A stretch of DNA of 23,086 bases, taken from IMG/VR virus record IMGVR_UViG_3300027792_000057, positions 1 to 23,086 of that record. One strand, written 5' to 3'. Position 1 is the first letter of the stretch, and every line of letters begins with the position of its first letter. The stretch is from a virus. The notes beneath the pieces were generated by a model. The model had not been told where the DNA came from. It searched no databases and saw nothing but the letters and a program-made list of their open reading frames with translations. The position numbers were made by a program, and so were the translations under genes. Shown here piece by piece: positions 5,828 through 12,734 of this stretch.

Positions 5828-7424
5828 TTAAAGTAATCTCCTTTGGTAAAAGCCTTCCAGTGTTAAAGTCATACTGACATACATCTGCACTACCTGTCCA
5901 GCCTGTTTCTCTGGACTTCAATACCCTAATCTTACTCTCGTTATTATCTTCTCCTTGTTGGTCACGTTCAAGGGCAATCACGTTGAAAGATAATTGTTCA
6001 AGTGCTGCACTACCACGTAAGTCAGTAAGAGAAATCTCACCACCTTCATTGAAAGAAGTCTTACCTTTGTTACGTGATAGATGAACAACAGAAATAATAC
6101 CTACTCCACTTTCTACAACAAAAGCAGCAAGCTCAGTCATGGCATTATCAATAGCTATACGTTCATTATCATTAGCTTGCCCAGAAAAGACTAAGCTCAA
6201 ATGATCAAGTATAATGAAATCACAGCCAGCACCGTAGGCGAGATAACGCATCTTTGCAAGAAGCTCCTCTGTCGGTAACGAGCCAAAATGTTGGAGAGCA
6301 TACCATTTGTCATTGATTAACCTATCGAAGGAAGTTTGCCATTGTTCATCGGTAAGAATAGTGTTGTTTTTACGCAACATACTCAAAGGTACGTTATTGT
6401 CCAGTGCAATGTAACTTTGTACAGTTTTTTCCAGTGTCTCCTCAAGGAAAAGATTACCAATAGTAAGATCATGTGTCTTACGTAAGTGATAACCAATTTC
6501 TTTAGCCATTGTGCTCTTGCCGATACCACTACCAGCAGTTAGCGTAGTTAGTTCACCCTTACGTAAGCCACCAATCATACGATTAAGAATCGGGTAGGGT
6601 AAGTCATAACCAGCTACTTGCATCTTCTTGATAGATGCTAAATCAATTTCTGTACCAGATATAATGCCTTTAGGTTTATGCTTCTGAGCACCAAAGAAAG
6701 CATTGATGAACTCAGCTTGCTTACCTGCAAGGAGCATATCACAAGCATCTTTCTCACTTGTAACCATAATCCTAGCTTTACCTGGACCAATTAGTGCAGC
6801 AATTTCTTCAGCACATTTCCTTCCCGGTACATCCATATCTGTGTAGATGATTACTTCTTTGAAGGATAATACATACTCAAGGTTATCCTTCACAGCTTCA
6901 GCATTTTCTCCCTTTGGTAGAGATACAACAGAAGGCTTAAAGTTAGGGTATTTTTCATATAAAATCTGATAAGCTGCTAGTGCATCAAGCTCCCCCCCAG
7001 TAATAAGCAATTTAAGGCCACCAGGGGGGCATACAGCCTGTCCAAATAGATCGACAATACCTTTGCTAGTACCAACAGAAAAGAAGTCCTTGGGCAGCTT
7101 CCTGACCTTGTAACCAGTGATTGTTCCTCCCTTGGTAAAAGGATAGAAGTGGCTATCTACTTCTCCCGATGTTTCACTATTACCCATCTTTACTTTGAAG
7201 TGCTCTACAATGCTTTGCTTTATCTTTCTTTCTGGTATAGCAGCAGAAGGAAGATGACCGACCATCTCGATATCCATTATTTGTTCCTCAACTTCTTCTC
7301 CATTATGTTCATGATAACCACATCTGTTACAGTGCCAAGATACCCCATCCTTCATGAGGAATAGATGATCGCCTGTCTTATCCCTGCCATTACTACGGCA
7401 TTTAGGGCAAGGTTTATTTTGCAT
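5817..7424 (-). CDS. T7 gp4-like primase-helicase, 535 aa
   Basis: Replicative primase fused to a RecA-fold DnaB-type hexameric helicase. Domains in order: an N-terminal zinc ribbon with CPKC (residues 6-9) and CNRC (32-35) for template recognition; a TOPRIM primase core with ITGGELDALAAY (Glu near 145) and YTDMD (about 194-198); then the helicase with Walker A GSGIGKST (298-305), the glutamate motif FLEET (about 326-330), Walker B DFIILDH (402-408), SVVHLSR (445-451) and LRGSAALEQ (469-477). The length is close to T7 gp4 (566 residues), and all key residues appear present. The start at 7424 overlaps the preceding gene by 11 bases. It should work with the split polymerase and the SSB-like protein at the fork. 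Confidence 0.95.
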   Translation of the reverse strand: MQNKPCPKCRSNGRDKTGDHLFLMKDGVSWHCNRCGYHEHNGEEVEEQIMDIEMVGHLPSAAIPERKIKQSIVEHFKVKMGNSETSGEVDSHFYPFTKGGTITGYKVRKLPKDFFSVGTSKGIVDLFGQAVCPPGGLKLLITGGELDALAAYQILYEKYPNFKPSVVSLPKGENAEAVKDNLEYVLSFKEVIIYTDMDVPGRKCAEEIAALIGPGKARIMVTSEKDACDMLLAGKQAEFINAFFGAQKHKPKGIISGTEIDLASIKKMQVAGYDLPYPILNRMIGGLRKGELTTLTAGSGIGKSTMAKEIGYHLRKTHDLTIGNLFLEETLEKTVQSYIALDNNVPLSMLRKNNTILTDEQWQTSFDRLINDKWYALQHFGSLPTEELLAKMRYLAYGAGCDFIILDHLSLVFSGQANDNERIAIDNAMTELAAFVVESGVGIISVVHLSRNKGKTSFNEGGEISLTDLRGSAALEQLSFNVIALERDQQGEDNNESKIRVLKSRETGWTGSADVCQYDFNTGRLLPKEITLNGY

Positions 7425-7710
7425 TTCTATTCTCGAACCTCTTGTACATTACTGCAATCTTACGTTCAATAGCAGTTTGTTGTAGAGGAACATCCCCTGA
7501 GTATAGTGTGAAATATTTTGCCACTACACCAAACTCTTCCCCAATATAATACTTAGCAGTTCCTTCATCTACGGATGACAGGACTTTAACCTTCATTGCA
7601 CTGTTCTCTGGATTAAAGAATACAACCTCCATAATGGCATCAGAATTAGTAATGCCATATTCTCTGATACTCTCAGGAGTACCTGTAACAATATCCCCTA
7701 CCTTAAACAT
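7414..7710 (-). CDS. Member 1 of a three-protein paralogous family (VGDI...ERKIAVMYKRFE), 98 aa
   Basis: The start at 7710 is chosen for the AAAGGAAGAATC before it; the open frame extends six codons further. The protein starts FKVGDIVTGTPES, continues as a beta-rich, probably SH3-like domain, and ends with the basic helix TAIERKIAVMYKRFENR. That terminal block is almost identical in two other genes nearby (7703-7975 and 8152-8424), while the middles differ. The start overlaps the previous stop by 8 bases and the end overlaps primase-helicase by 11 bases. Function unknown; position suggests a replication or host-interaction role. Confidence 0.78.
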   Translation of the reverse strand: MFKVGDIVTGTPESIREYGITNSDAIMEVVFFNPENSAMKVKVLSSVDEGTAKYYIGEEFGVVAKYFTLYSGDVPLQQTAIERKIAVMYKRFENRNAK

Positions 7711-7975
7711 GATTCTTCCTTTGCTCAAAGCGTTTATACATCACAGCTATTTTTCTTTCTACTGCTGTTTTATAGTTAATAGTTCCACGGTGAATCTTAA
7801 CACCAGTATTACCTTGGTAATACTCCCAGGTGAAGCTATTATCTCCTTGCACACCTGTTTCCGTATTAAATACTGCAAGCCTATAACCATCATTTTCTTC
7901 AGCTAAGACAATATATTCTGTATCCCAATTTACATGAGAAATGATATCTCCTACTTGTAGTGGCTCATTCATCAT
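7703..7975 (-). CDS. Member 2 of the three-protein paralogous family, 90 aa
   Basis: Starts with MMNEPLQVGDIISHVNWDTEY and ends with TAVERKIAVMYKRFEQRKN. Two adjacent ATGs (7975 and 7972) follow TGAGGAGGAGAAAG, a strong Shine-Dalgarno. The middle (EYIVLAEENDGYRLAVFN, FTWEYYQGN) is beta-rich and diverged from its sisters. It begins inside the end of the zinc-ribbon gene and overlaps family member 1 by 8 bases. The shared ends with different centres suggest duplication followed by diversification of the binding surface (inference). Function unknown. Confidence 0.75.
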   Translation of the reverse strand: MMNEPLQVGDIISHVNWDTEYIVLAEENDGYRLAVFNTETGVQGDNSFTWEYYQGNTGVKIHRGTINYKTAVERKIAVMYKRFEQRKNHV

Positions 7976-8150
7976 CTTTCTCCTCCTCAGAGTAGAAGCC
8001 CCTATCTCCAATGATAGGCAAATCAACAATAGCTATTACTTCACGTAAACAATTACCACATAGATCGAAGTATTCTCCTGTCTCTGCATGTTTACGTTTC
8101 ATATCAGCTACAGACATCTTTGCATTACAACTACGGCATCGTCCTGACAA
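7965..8150 (-). CDS. Small zinc-ribbon protein with TTG start, 61 aa
   Basis: The likely start is TTG at 8150, placed by AAGGAGAATTAAA directly upstream. Upstream in-frame codons include no ATG, and the first internal ATG would remove the first Cys pair. The protein carries CRSCNAK near the N-terminus and CGNC about 23 residues later, a classic four-Cys zinc ribbon, followed by a helix (REVIAIVDLPI) and an acidic tail. It sits between two members of the paralogous family, three bases after the stop of one and overlapping the start of the other by 11 bases. The function is unknown; zinc ribbons of this size often contact RNA polymerase or nucleic acid. Confidence 0.7.
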   Translation of the reverse strand: MSGRCRSCNAKMSVADMKRKHAETGEYFDLCGNCLREVIAIVDLPIIGDRGFYSEEEKDDE

Positions 8151-8151
8151 T

Positions 8152-8424
8152 TTAATTCTCCTTACGATTTTCAAATCGTTTATACATCACTGCAATCTTA
8201 CGTTCAATTGAGGTTTTTTTATTAACACCACCATAAGCTATAGCTTCCGGGCGTATCCACCATCCACCATTATAATCTGTGTGTACTGACAAGGAGTTAC
8301 TTTCTCCTCCCTTATACAATTTAGTAATGATGTATGTATTACCACGCATAGCAAAAGCACCATCAACACTGACAATAGGGGCATCTTCTGCAATAGTGAT
8401 AACATCTCCTACAGCATAGTTCAT
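8152..8424 (-). CDS. Member 3 of the three-protein paralogous family, 90 aa
   Basis: Begins MNYAVGDVITIAEDAPIV and ends with TSIERKIAVMYKRFENRK. It is most like member 1 at the C-terminus, and its centre (AMRGNTYIITKLYKGGE, GGWWIRPEAIAY) is again a beta-rich small domain. The ATG at 8424 has AAGGAGAAACTAGC upstream and overlaps the ATP-grasp stop as ATGA. Its last codons contain the ribosome binding site of the TTG-started zinc-ribbon gene. Function unknown. Confidence 0.77.
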   Translation of the reverse strand: MNYAVGDVITIAEDAPIVSVDGAFAMRGNTYIITKLYKGGESNSLSVHTDYNGGWWIRPEAIAYGGVNKKTSIERKIAVMYKRFENRKEN

Positions 8425-9119
8425 GCTAGTTTCTCCTTAAATTGCGCAGCAAAACCCTCTACTAGCCCTATGTTAAACAGAGTAGGAGCACTATTAGCCT
8501 CAAGAATATATACAGTGTAATCCTCACTTACCTTGAAGTCAACAGCACCATAGGATAGTTCAAGACGATTAGCTACTTTCTCGGTGTATTCCTCGAGAAT
8601 ATTTTTAAGGCCCGTTACACGAGAGAACTCATCTTTAGTAGACCCATACCCCCACCCATTACCTGAAGTCTGTAAATGGTGGCTTGTAGGCTCTCCTAGA
8701 GGTAGCTTCTGGTAGTAGTGATATGTCATATCGTAGCAGAAGTATACCCTGAACTCATTTCCTACAATTTCCTTGGTAGAAAAGAAGTCAGGCATGAAGT
8801 CTTCTTCACGATCTACATATATTACACCAACACCATTGCTACCATTAGGTACACGATGCTGAAAGCATGGGCCTTCATAAGATGTACACACTGGTACAGT
8901 TCCAAGGTCTTTACATAGTTCAAAGAACAATCGTTTGTATCCACTACGGCCTACAGCTTCAAGCTTGTTACCCCACACATGGGTATGTTCATGCCGATTA
9001 AGTGTACTGTTACCCCAATTAACCTTAATGGTACGCTCAGTAGGGTAGAAGTCATTCATCGTATCTTGAATAACCTCTGCTGTTTCTTTACAGATAGAAG
9101 GAGCTAGAATTCGCCACAT
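8421..9119 (-). CDS. ATP-grasp domain protein (carboxylate-amine ligase type), 232 aa
   Basis: The start at 9119 is chosen because GGAGAGTGATT precedes it; the frame is open 22 codons further upstream. Seen: a substrate-side N-terminal region, a GSNGVGVIYV loop (about residues 93-102) that fits the nucleotide-binding lid of ATP-grasp enzymes, EFRVYFCYDM (about 122-131), and the C-terminal catalytic block GAVDFKVSEDYTVYILEANSAP with the metal ligands Asp 194, Glu 207 and Asn 209. The family forms amide bonds through an acyl-phosphate. It is about 230 residues, shorter than RimK-like enzymes, and may lack part of the first subdomain. It overlaps the glutamine amidotransferase gene by 32 bases, and together with the amidoligase it looks like one small biosynthetic or peptide-modifying pathway. 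Confidence 0.8.
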   Translation of the reverse strand: MWRILAPSICKETAEVIQDTMNDFYPTERTIKVNWGNSTLNRHEHTHVWGNKLEAVGRSGYKRLFFELCKDLGTVPVCTSYEGPCFQHRVPNGSNGVGVIYVDREEDFMPDFFSTKEIVGNEFRVYFCYDMTYHYYQKLPLGEPTSHHLQTSGNGWGYGSTKDEFSRVTGLKNILEEYTEKVANRLELSYGAVDFKVSEDYTVYILEANSAPTLFNIGLVEGFAAQFKEKLA

Positions 9120-9909
9120 AATCACTCTCCATATAGTCGTCAATAGATTGTACAAAAGCAGCAGGAATAACACTCTTACGCTCAATTATTCCTTCAGCAG
9201 TCTGAGTATGGCTAATAACCTCAAGCTTATTGAAAGGCAAGATGTTATCTACATATACAACAGCACCTTTCTTGTAACCCATAAAGTCCCGAGTAAAGCA
9301 TACCATTTCTCCCTCAAGGAAATAGCTACTTTTATGTGCTACCCATGTACCTTGCTTAGGTGGAGAGTATACAGGAATACGGAAGCTAGTGTTGCTGTAC
9401 CACACACCATCCTCCCAAACACCACGATCAGGATTAATAATGGTGCTGCGGCCCTTGCTATCAAGAAAGATTAGCTTACTGCTACCAATGAAGCTCTTGA
9501 TAAGTTCTTGATTATAAAGGCGTTTAATGAATGCCCTATTGTCCCTATACATAGGCTTGATGATAGCTTCGTTGAAGTGCCATGTATCAGAGAACTTTTT
9601 ATTATCTTCTTTGATGTTGATAATACCATTATGAACAAAAGCCAAGTCATTACTTACCTGGAAGGGATGGGTATTATCTGCGGAAATATCTCCATGTGTC
9701 TTAATACGGAAGTGGATTACACATTTCTCCTGCTCAACAGGCTTATAGCTTTCATAGAATTCATCAAAGGAAAAGAAACCCTTATGTATGTGCAACTGAT
9801 TATCTCTTGCATACATATATCCAGCACCATTGCTATTTGCCTTGAAGCATTGGGCTAGGGTTTCTTTGGAAACTGTCTTACCTTCAGGTTTTAGTAGGGC
9901 AATGCACAC
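9088..9909 (-). CDS. Class II (Ntn-type) glutamine amidotransferase domain protein, 273 aa
   Basis: The GTG start at 9909 with GGAGAGCTAAC upstream puts Cys at position 2, so removal of fMet exposes the N-terminal nucleophile required by this family. Other family residues are visible: HFRIKTHGD with Arg 68 and His 72, HPF (81-83), VHNGI with Asn 94-Gly 95, and SDT with Asp 108. The role is to hydrolyse glutamine and pass ammonia to a partner. The C-terminal half (after about residue 150) is not a known synthase domain: it has a beta-rich stretch with EGEMVCFTRDFMGYKKGAVVYV. It is followed by the ATP-grasp gene and preceded by NinX-like and amidoligase genes, so ammonia or an amine is probably the co-substrate of an amide-forming step. 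Confidence 0.85.
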   Translation of the reverse strand: MCIALLKPEGKTVSKETLAQCFKANSNGAGYMYARDNQLHIHKGFFSFDEFYESYKPVEQEKCVIHFRIKTHGDISADNTHPFQVSNDLAFVHNGIINIKEDNKKFSDTWHFNEAIIKPMYRDNRAFIKRLYNQELIKSFIGSSKLIFLDSKGRSTIINPDRGVWEDGVWYSNTSFRIPVYSPPKQGTWVAHKSSYFLEGEMVCFTRDFMGYKKGAVVYVDNILPFNKLEVISHTQTAEGIIERKSVIPAAFVQSIDDYMESDYVANSSSFYL

Positions 9910-9910
9910 G

Positions 9911-10270
9911 TTAGCTCTCCAATTCTTTAGGGATAGTTACTTCATCACCAAGTTTACTTGCCACATAACAGCGCATGGCTGTGACGAGGGGGGTGGAGCC
10001 AGTTCGATTAAAGCGCCAATCCCAGTCGGCATCGGTTAAGCCTTCTGGTATATATGCAGCTACCCACAGCGTCTTTGGGCCGCCTAACCAAGTGACGGAA
10101 ATACGTTCTCGCTCAATGATTGGCCCGCCTTGGGACCAATCTGTTGAGTAAGTATGCCCCATGAAGTAGTCATAAGGAATCATTGAGGATTTGCCCCAAT
10201 TCTTTTCCTTGCCTTCGCATTTCGCCACAGCCCAATCAAGGGCAGGCCCAATCAGTTCAGATGTTTTCAT
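9911..10270 (-). CDS. NinX-like phage protein (DUF2591 family), 119 aa
   Basis: Strong recognition by signature: KTSELIGPALDWAVAKCEG at the start, YSTDWSQGGPIIERE in the middle, and TAMRCYVASKLGDEVTIP at the end. This is the phage NinX/DUF2591 group, found in many enterobacterial and Burkholderia phages; its function is unknown. The DNA is clearly more GC-rich than its neighbours (33 of 60 bases are G or C in 10021-10080, against 18 of 60 in 11461-11520). It interrupts the amidoligase cluster between amidoligase and glutamine amidotransferase, so it is probably a later arrival. It starts by ATGA overlap with the amidoligase stop. Confidence 0.88.
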   Translation of the reverse strand: MKTSELIGPALDWAVAKCEGKEKNWGKSSMIPYDYFMGHTYSTDWSQGGPIIERERISVTWLGGPKTLWVAAYIPEGLTDADWDWRFNRTGSTPLVTAMRCYVASKLGDEVTIPKELES

Positions 10271-11634
10271 GCTATTGCTCCAATCAAATTAGGATACATC
10301 TTCTTATTACCCCACACAAAAGCCCTGAACTTCTCCCAAGATACAGCATCTTTCACACTGCAAATAGCTGGCTTGGTCCAGTCAACTAATGCTTGGACAA
10401 ACTCAAGACGCATAAACAGAGTAGTTTCATCTGTAGGTGGGGCAAAGATACGGACTTCAATGGTATTTTTAGGAGAAGTATTCAATGCTTCGTACTTACC
10501 TGCGCTATCTCTTGATACTCCATCAAGATTACCATATAAGCCATCTGTTAATGTTCGTTCACTACTAGCTTTACAGAAGCGATTGGAGGAGAATGACCGA
10601 CCTGCTAGTGCCTCAATACTCGGGATGTTTTCTTTCTTGTAGATGAAAGCAAGCATCTTACCTATTTGCATTTCCCCCATAGACCTCTTGTCCACATGAA
10701 CGTGCATACCACAATTACTTAAGGCTTCCAGTCCCGTAACCTTATCATAAAAACCTTTAAATTCCCGCTTATGGGATGCAATTGTAGCTGGCGCAGTAAC
10801 AATCTCAAAGCCAGAGGATAAGCTACCATCACGTTTGACAATTACATGATTGTGTAAGGCAATGTATACATCCTTAGCCTTACTTGTGCAGTTTTCATAC
10901 TCAAGTTCAATACCAAGATATACAGGGGATGCTTCACCATCATCCTTGAAAGGGAGGGTATGTTCAGCACGTTCACTATAGGATTTAATTTCATACCTTC
11001 GAGCACATCTTGGGCATGTGCTATCTACATGAATATACCCGCATTCATCACACTCGTTGAATCTTGAGATAATATATGAAAGGGGCAAATACTCCCCATT
11101 AATTTCATACATTCTATCAAGTGTCCAATATCCACCATTAAACCTTCCCCATGAACTTACGGAAAGATAAAAGGTTTCACGTAATAGCCAAGTCTTTTCA
11201 CCATTAAGGTAAGTTTCTACACATAAACATTTAGGGAGAAACTGCCCATCATGCGTAGTGACGAAAAAATTCTTCTTGCGTAAGACCTTATATGCCCAGG
11301 ATTTCTGAGCCTTCTCTGATTTACCATTACATTCCAGAAGATACTTACGATACCCTTCTGGAGTTAGTAGCCTATTTTTAGTTACAAGTAATCCCTTATA
11401 GGGTAATAAGCCAAGGTCTTGTAGAGAAATATTCAGGTTAGTATCATTGCCATAGAACCAAGAAATATAATCTTGTGGCCTCTCTCCGTATTCATTATAA
11501 ATTACACAAAACGGATAATATTCATATATACTAAATAGTGAAATACCATCTCTTAATATAGAGCTGCCTTCTATTGTAAATCCTTGAGGAAGGAGAATAT
11601 CTTTTACCTCTTGTAGTGTTTTATCAATTCTCAT
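10267..11634 (-). CDS. Putative amidoligase (glutamine-synthetase-like COOH-NH2 ligase), 455 aa
   Basis: The C-terminal half has the ordered motifs of the amidoligase superfamily, ATP-dependent amide-forming enzymes with a glutamine-synthetase-like fold: GIELEYEN (241-248), VKRDGSLSSGFEIVTAP (266-282), CGMHVHVDKRSMG (308-320), KYEALN (380-385) and TIEVRIFAPP (391-400). In front of it sits a zinc ribbon CDECGY...CPRC (195-210), and before that an N-terminal region of unknown fold with many Trp and Tyr. Such enzymes are predicted to join amino acids or amines to peptides or small molecules. Neighbouring ATP-grasp and amidotransferase genes match contexts described for amidoligases. Start at 11634: AAGGTGAAATC upstream and ATGA overlap. 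Confidence 0.82.
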   Translation of the reverse strand: MRIDKTLQEVKDILLPQGFTIEGSSILRDGISLFSIYEYYPFCVIYNEYGERPQDYISWFYGNDTNLNISLQDLGLLPYKGLLVTKNRLLTPEGYRKYLLECNGKSEKAQKSWAYKVLRKKNFFVTTHDGQFLPKCLCVETYLNGEKTWLLRETFYLSVSSWGRFNGGYWTLDRMYEINGEYLPLSYIISRFNECDECGYIHVDSTCPRCARRYEIKSYSERAEHTLPFKDDGEASPVYLGIELEYENCTSKAKDVYIALHNHVIVKRDGSLSSGFEIVTAPATIASHKREFKGFYDKVTGLEALSNCGMHVHVDKRSMGEMQIGKMLAFIYKKENIPSIEALAGRSFSSNRFCKASSERTLTDGLYGNLDGVSRDSAGKYEALNTSPKNTIEVRIFAPPTDETTLFMRLEFVQALVDWTKPAICSVKDAVSWEKFRAFVWGNKKMYPNLIGAIA

Positions 11635-11804
11635 GATTTCACCTTATAGCAAGCGTCATAGAAAGTATCTTTGTTAAAGCGTGGATTATCTTCCTCTAGA
11701 GCACTAGCAATATCATAGATGAGATCATCTACATCCCATGCGCCTTTATTCCTAGCGTAACTATTCAGAACACTGGCAATGAGTTCATAATCTTTCTTAG
11801 TCAT
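11631..11804 (-). CDS. Small conserved phage protein (MTKKDYELIA... type), 57 aa
   Basis: Starts MTKKDYELIASVLNSYARN and ends with DNPRFNKDTFYDACY. I recognise the pattern of an N-terminal KKDYELIA helix and a C-terminal DNPRFD..F..AC from a common family of small phage proteins of unknown function. AAGGAG lies upstream of the ATG at 11804, and the stop overlaps the amidoligase ATG. It is all-helical by eye. Confidence 0.75.
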   Translation of the reverse strand: MTKKDYELIASVLNSYARNKGAWDVDDLIYDIASALEEDNPRFNKDTFYDACYKVKS

Positions 11805-11806
11805 AA

Positions 11807-11938
11807 TTAACTCCTTGATAACATTAAAGCAAGAAGAAATGTTTCAATAGGTAAACCAGCTTTACATGCTTGGCTCGCTACTTGTTTGATACCAAGCATG
11901 TTGATTTGATTTGCTAGGTACGTTAGATAGGGGGTCAT
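11807..11938 (-). CDS. Hypothetical protein, 43 aa
   Basis: Small ORF with AAAGGTAATGT upstream of the ATG at 11938 and an ATGA overlap with the preceding 37-residue gene. The product has two short amphipathic helices (NQINMLGIKQVASQACKAG, then IETFLLALML). It is possibly membrane-associated but has no full transmembrane segment. It ends 2 bases before the next start. Function unknown. Confidence 0.6.
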   Translation of the reverse strand: MTPYLTYLANQINMLGIKQVASQACKAGLPIETFLLALMLSRS

Positions 11939-12048
11939 ACATTACCTTTCTTCAGATGATAATAAAGCCACACAATAGACTCATGATCTTGCGGTGGACG
12001 TCCATACATGTAAAAGAAAATAGTTTTAAGCGATCTGATTTTACTCAT
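11935..12048 (-). CDS. Hypothetical protein, 37 aa
   Basis: Small ORF with AAAGGACAATC upstream of the ATG at 12048, an 8-base overlap with the preceding membrane peptide gene and an ATGA overlap with the next. The product is aromatic and basic (KTIFFYMYGRPPQDHES, IVWLYYHLKK). The coupling at both ends argues for a real gene. Function unknown. Confidence 0.6.
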   Translation of the reverse strand: MSKIRSLKTIFFYMYGRPPQDHESIVWLYYHLKKGNV

Positions 12049-12142
12049 GATTGTCCTTTGCCATAACAAGAATGCTGGATAAGATAAAACCTAGAACAAC
12101 ACCGAAGGAAAGATAGAGAAGTTTAACAAGTAGAAAACTCAT
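12041..12142 (-). CDS. Small single-pass membrane protein, 33 aa
   Basis: The product is essentially one hydrophobic helix (LLYLSFGVVLGFILSSILVM) with a short polar tail AKDNHE. The ribosome site is weak (GGGG before TTAATC), but the start follows the preceding stop within 2 bases and the end overlaps the next gene by 8 bases. It may insert in the host inner membrane as an early host-takeover or superinfection-type peptide; that role is inferred only from location and hydrophobicity. Confidence 0.55.
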   Translation of the reverse strand: MSFLLVKLLYLSFGVVLGFILSSILVMAKDNHE

Positions 12143-12144
12143 GA

Positions 12145-12225
12145 TTAACCCCAAAGAATAGTGATAAAGAATACTGTCCACACAATAACAAAGAAAGCAA
12201 CAGCCCATTCGCTGCACTTAAACAT
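12145..12225 (-). CDS. Small single-pass membrane protein, 26 aa
   Basis: A 26-residue ORF with a strong ribosome site (GGGAGGGAAT) in the end of the upstream gene, which it overlaps by 8 bases. After a short polar start (MFKCSEW) the chain is a Trp- and Phe-rich hydrophobic helix. It stands in tandem with the 33-residue membrane peptide. Function unknown; very small size keeps confidence moderate. Confidence 0.55.
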   Translation of the reverse strand: MFKCSEWAVAFFVIVWTVFFITILWG

Positions 12226-12403
12226 ATTCCCTCCCATTAATACGTGTTGCTATAGTTTTCAATCCTGTAGCTGTATAGATTTTGATTTCACTTGTTGCAT
12301 ACTTACGAAAGCGATCATAAGCCTTTTGCATGTTCTTAAAGCCTCCAATTTTTACATTCTCAAGTATGCCGTCACGTTTATGTGCCATAACAAAGTATGT
12401 CAT
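12218..12403 (-). CDS. Hypothetical protein, 61 aa
   Basis: Start at 12403 is supported by GAGGGG upstream and by the stop of the preceding gene only one base before. Upstream in-frame ATGs would overlap that gene. The product (MTYFVMAHKRDGILENVKIG, then YDRFRKYATSEIKIYTATG) looks like a compact alpha/beta fold of the small phage type, with no catalytic motif. Function unknown. Confidence 0.68.
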   Translation of the reverse strand: MTYFVMAHKRDGILENVKIGGFKNMQKAYDRFRKYATSEIKIYTATGLKTIATRINGREYV

Positions 12404-12404
12404 G

Positions 12405-12593
12405 CTAATTCCCCTCATAAGGATAAACACTACTTCCAACTTCAGAATAATTCATCTTGATTAGTTTCTCTCTAACCAAGTTATAAGGTAAGACAAAAAC
12501 ATGAGAGTCGATTAAATACTCTCCCTTCTTAGTCTGCCATAGGTATGTAAGACATCCTTCTGGGTTAGTCCATTTTGAAATAATATGCATCAT
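12405..12593 (-). CDS. Hypothetical protein, 62 aa
   Basis: First gene after the terminator-like hairpin at 12621-12663. GGAGATTATC precedes the ATG at 12593; a second ATG follows directly. Contains HIISKWTNPEGCLTYLWQTK and PYNLVREKLIKMNY. It has no recognised domain. It opens the long overlapping part of the operon. Confidence 0.68.
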   Translation of the reverse strand: MMHIISKWTNPEGCLTYLWQTKKGEYLIDSHVFVLPYNLVREKLIKMNYSEVGSSVYPYEGN

Positions 12594-12620
12594 GATAATC
12601 TCCAGGTTAAATACAAATAG

Positions 12621-12663
12621 AAAAGCCCCAGGAATGCCCTTTTAAGGCGATTCTAGGGGCTTT
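12621..12663 (-). terminator. Hairpin with U-rich tail, probable leftward (possibly bidirectional) terminator
   Basis: On the minus strand AAAGCCCC pairs with GGGGCTTT, with further pairing (GAAT with ATTC, CC with GG) inside an imperfect stem, and the descending arm runs into TTTTCTATTT. It lies between the 28-residue gene and the 62-residue gene, so early transcripts must read through it or restart after it. I found no convincing promoter between it and 12593. Confidence 0.65.
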
Positions 12664-12673
12664 CGTTGAATGA

Positions 12674-12708
12674 CCTAGGCTACCCTACTTGCAAGGGTAT
12701 AACCTAGG
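12674..12708. repeat. Inverted repeat CCTAGG-TACCCT / AGGGTA-CCTAGG
   Basis: Two palindromic CCTAGG copies flank TACCCT and AGGGTA, giving a hairpin with outer and inner stems and a loop ACTTGC. ACCTAGGCT is also a direct repeat. It stands just before the terminator-like hairpin in the leftward direction. It could be an operator or an RNA processing or stability element. Confidence 0.55.
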
Positions 12709-12734
12709 CTTAAATGCAAGCATATGACCGACCA

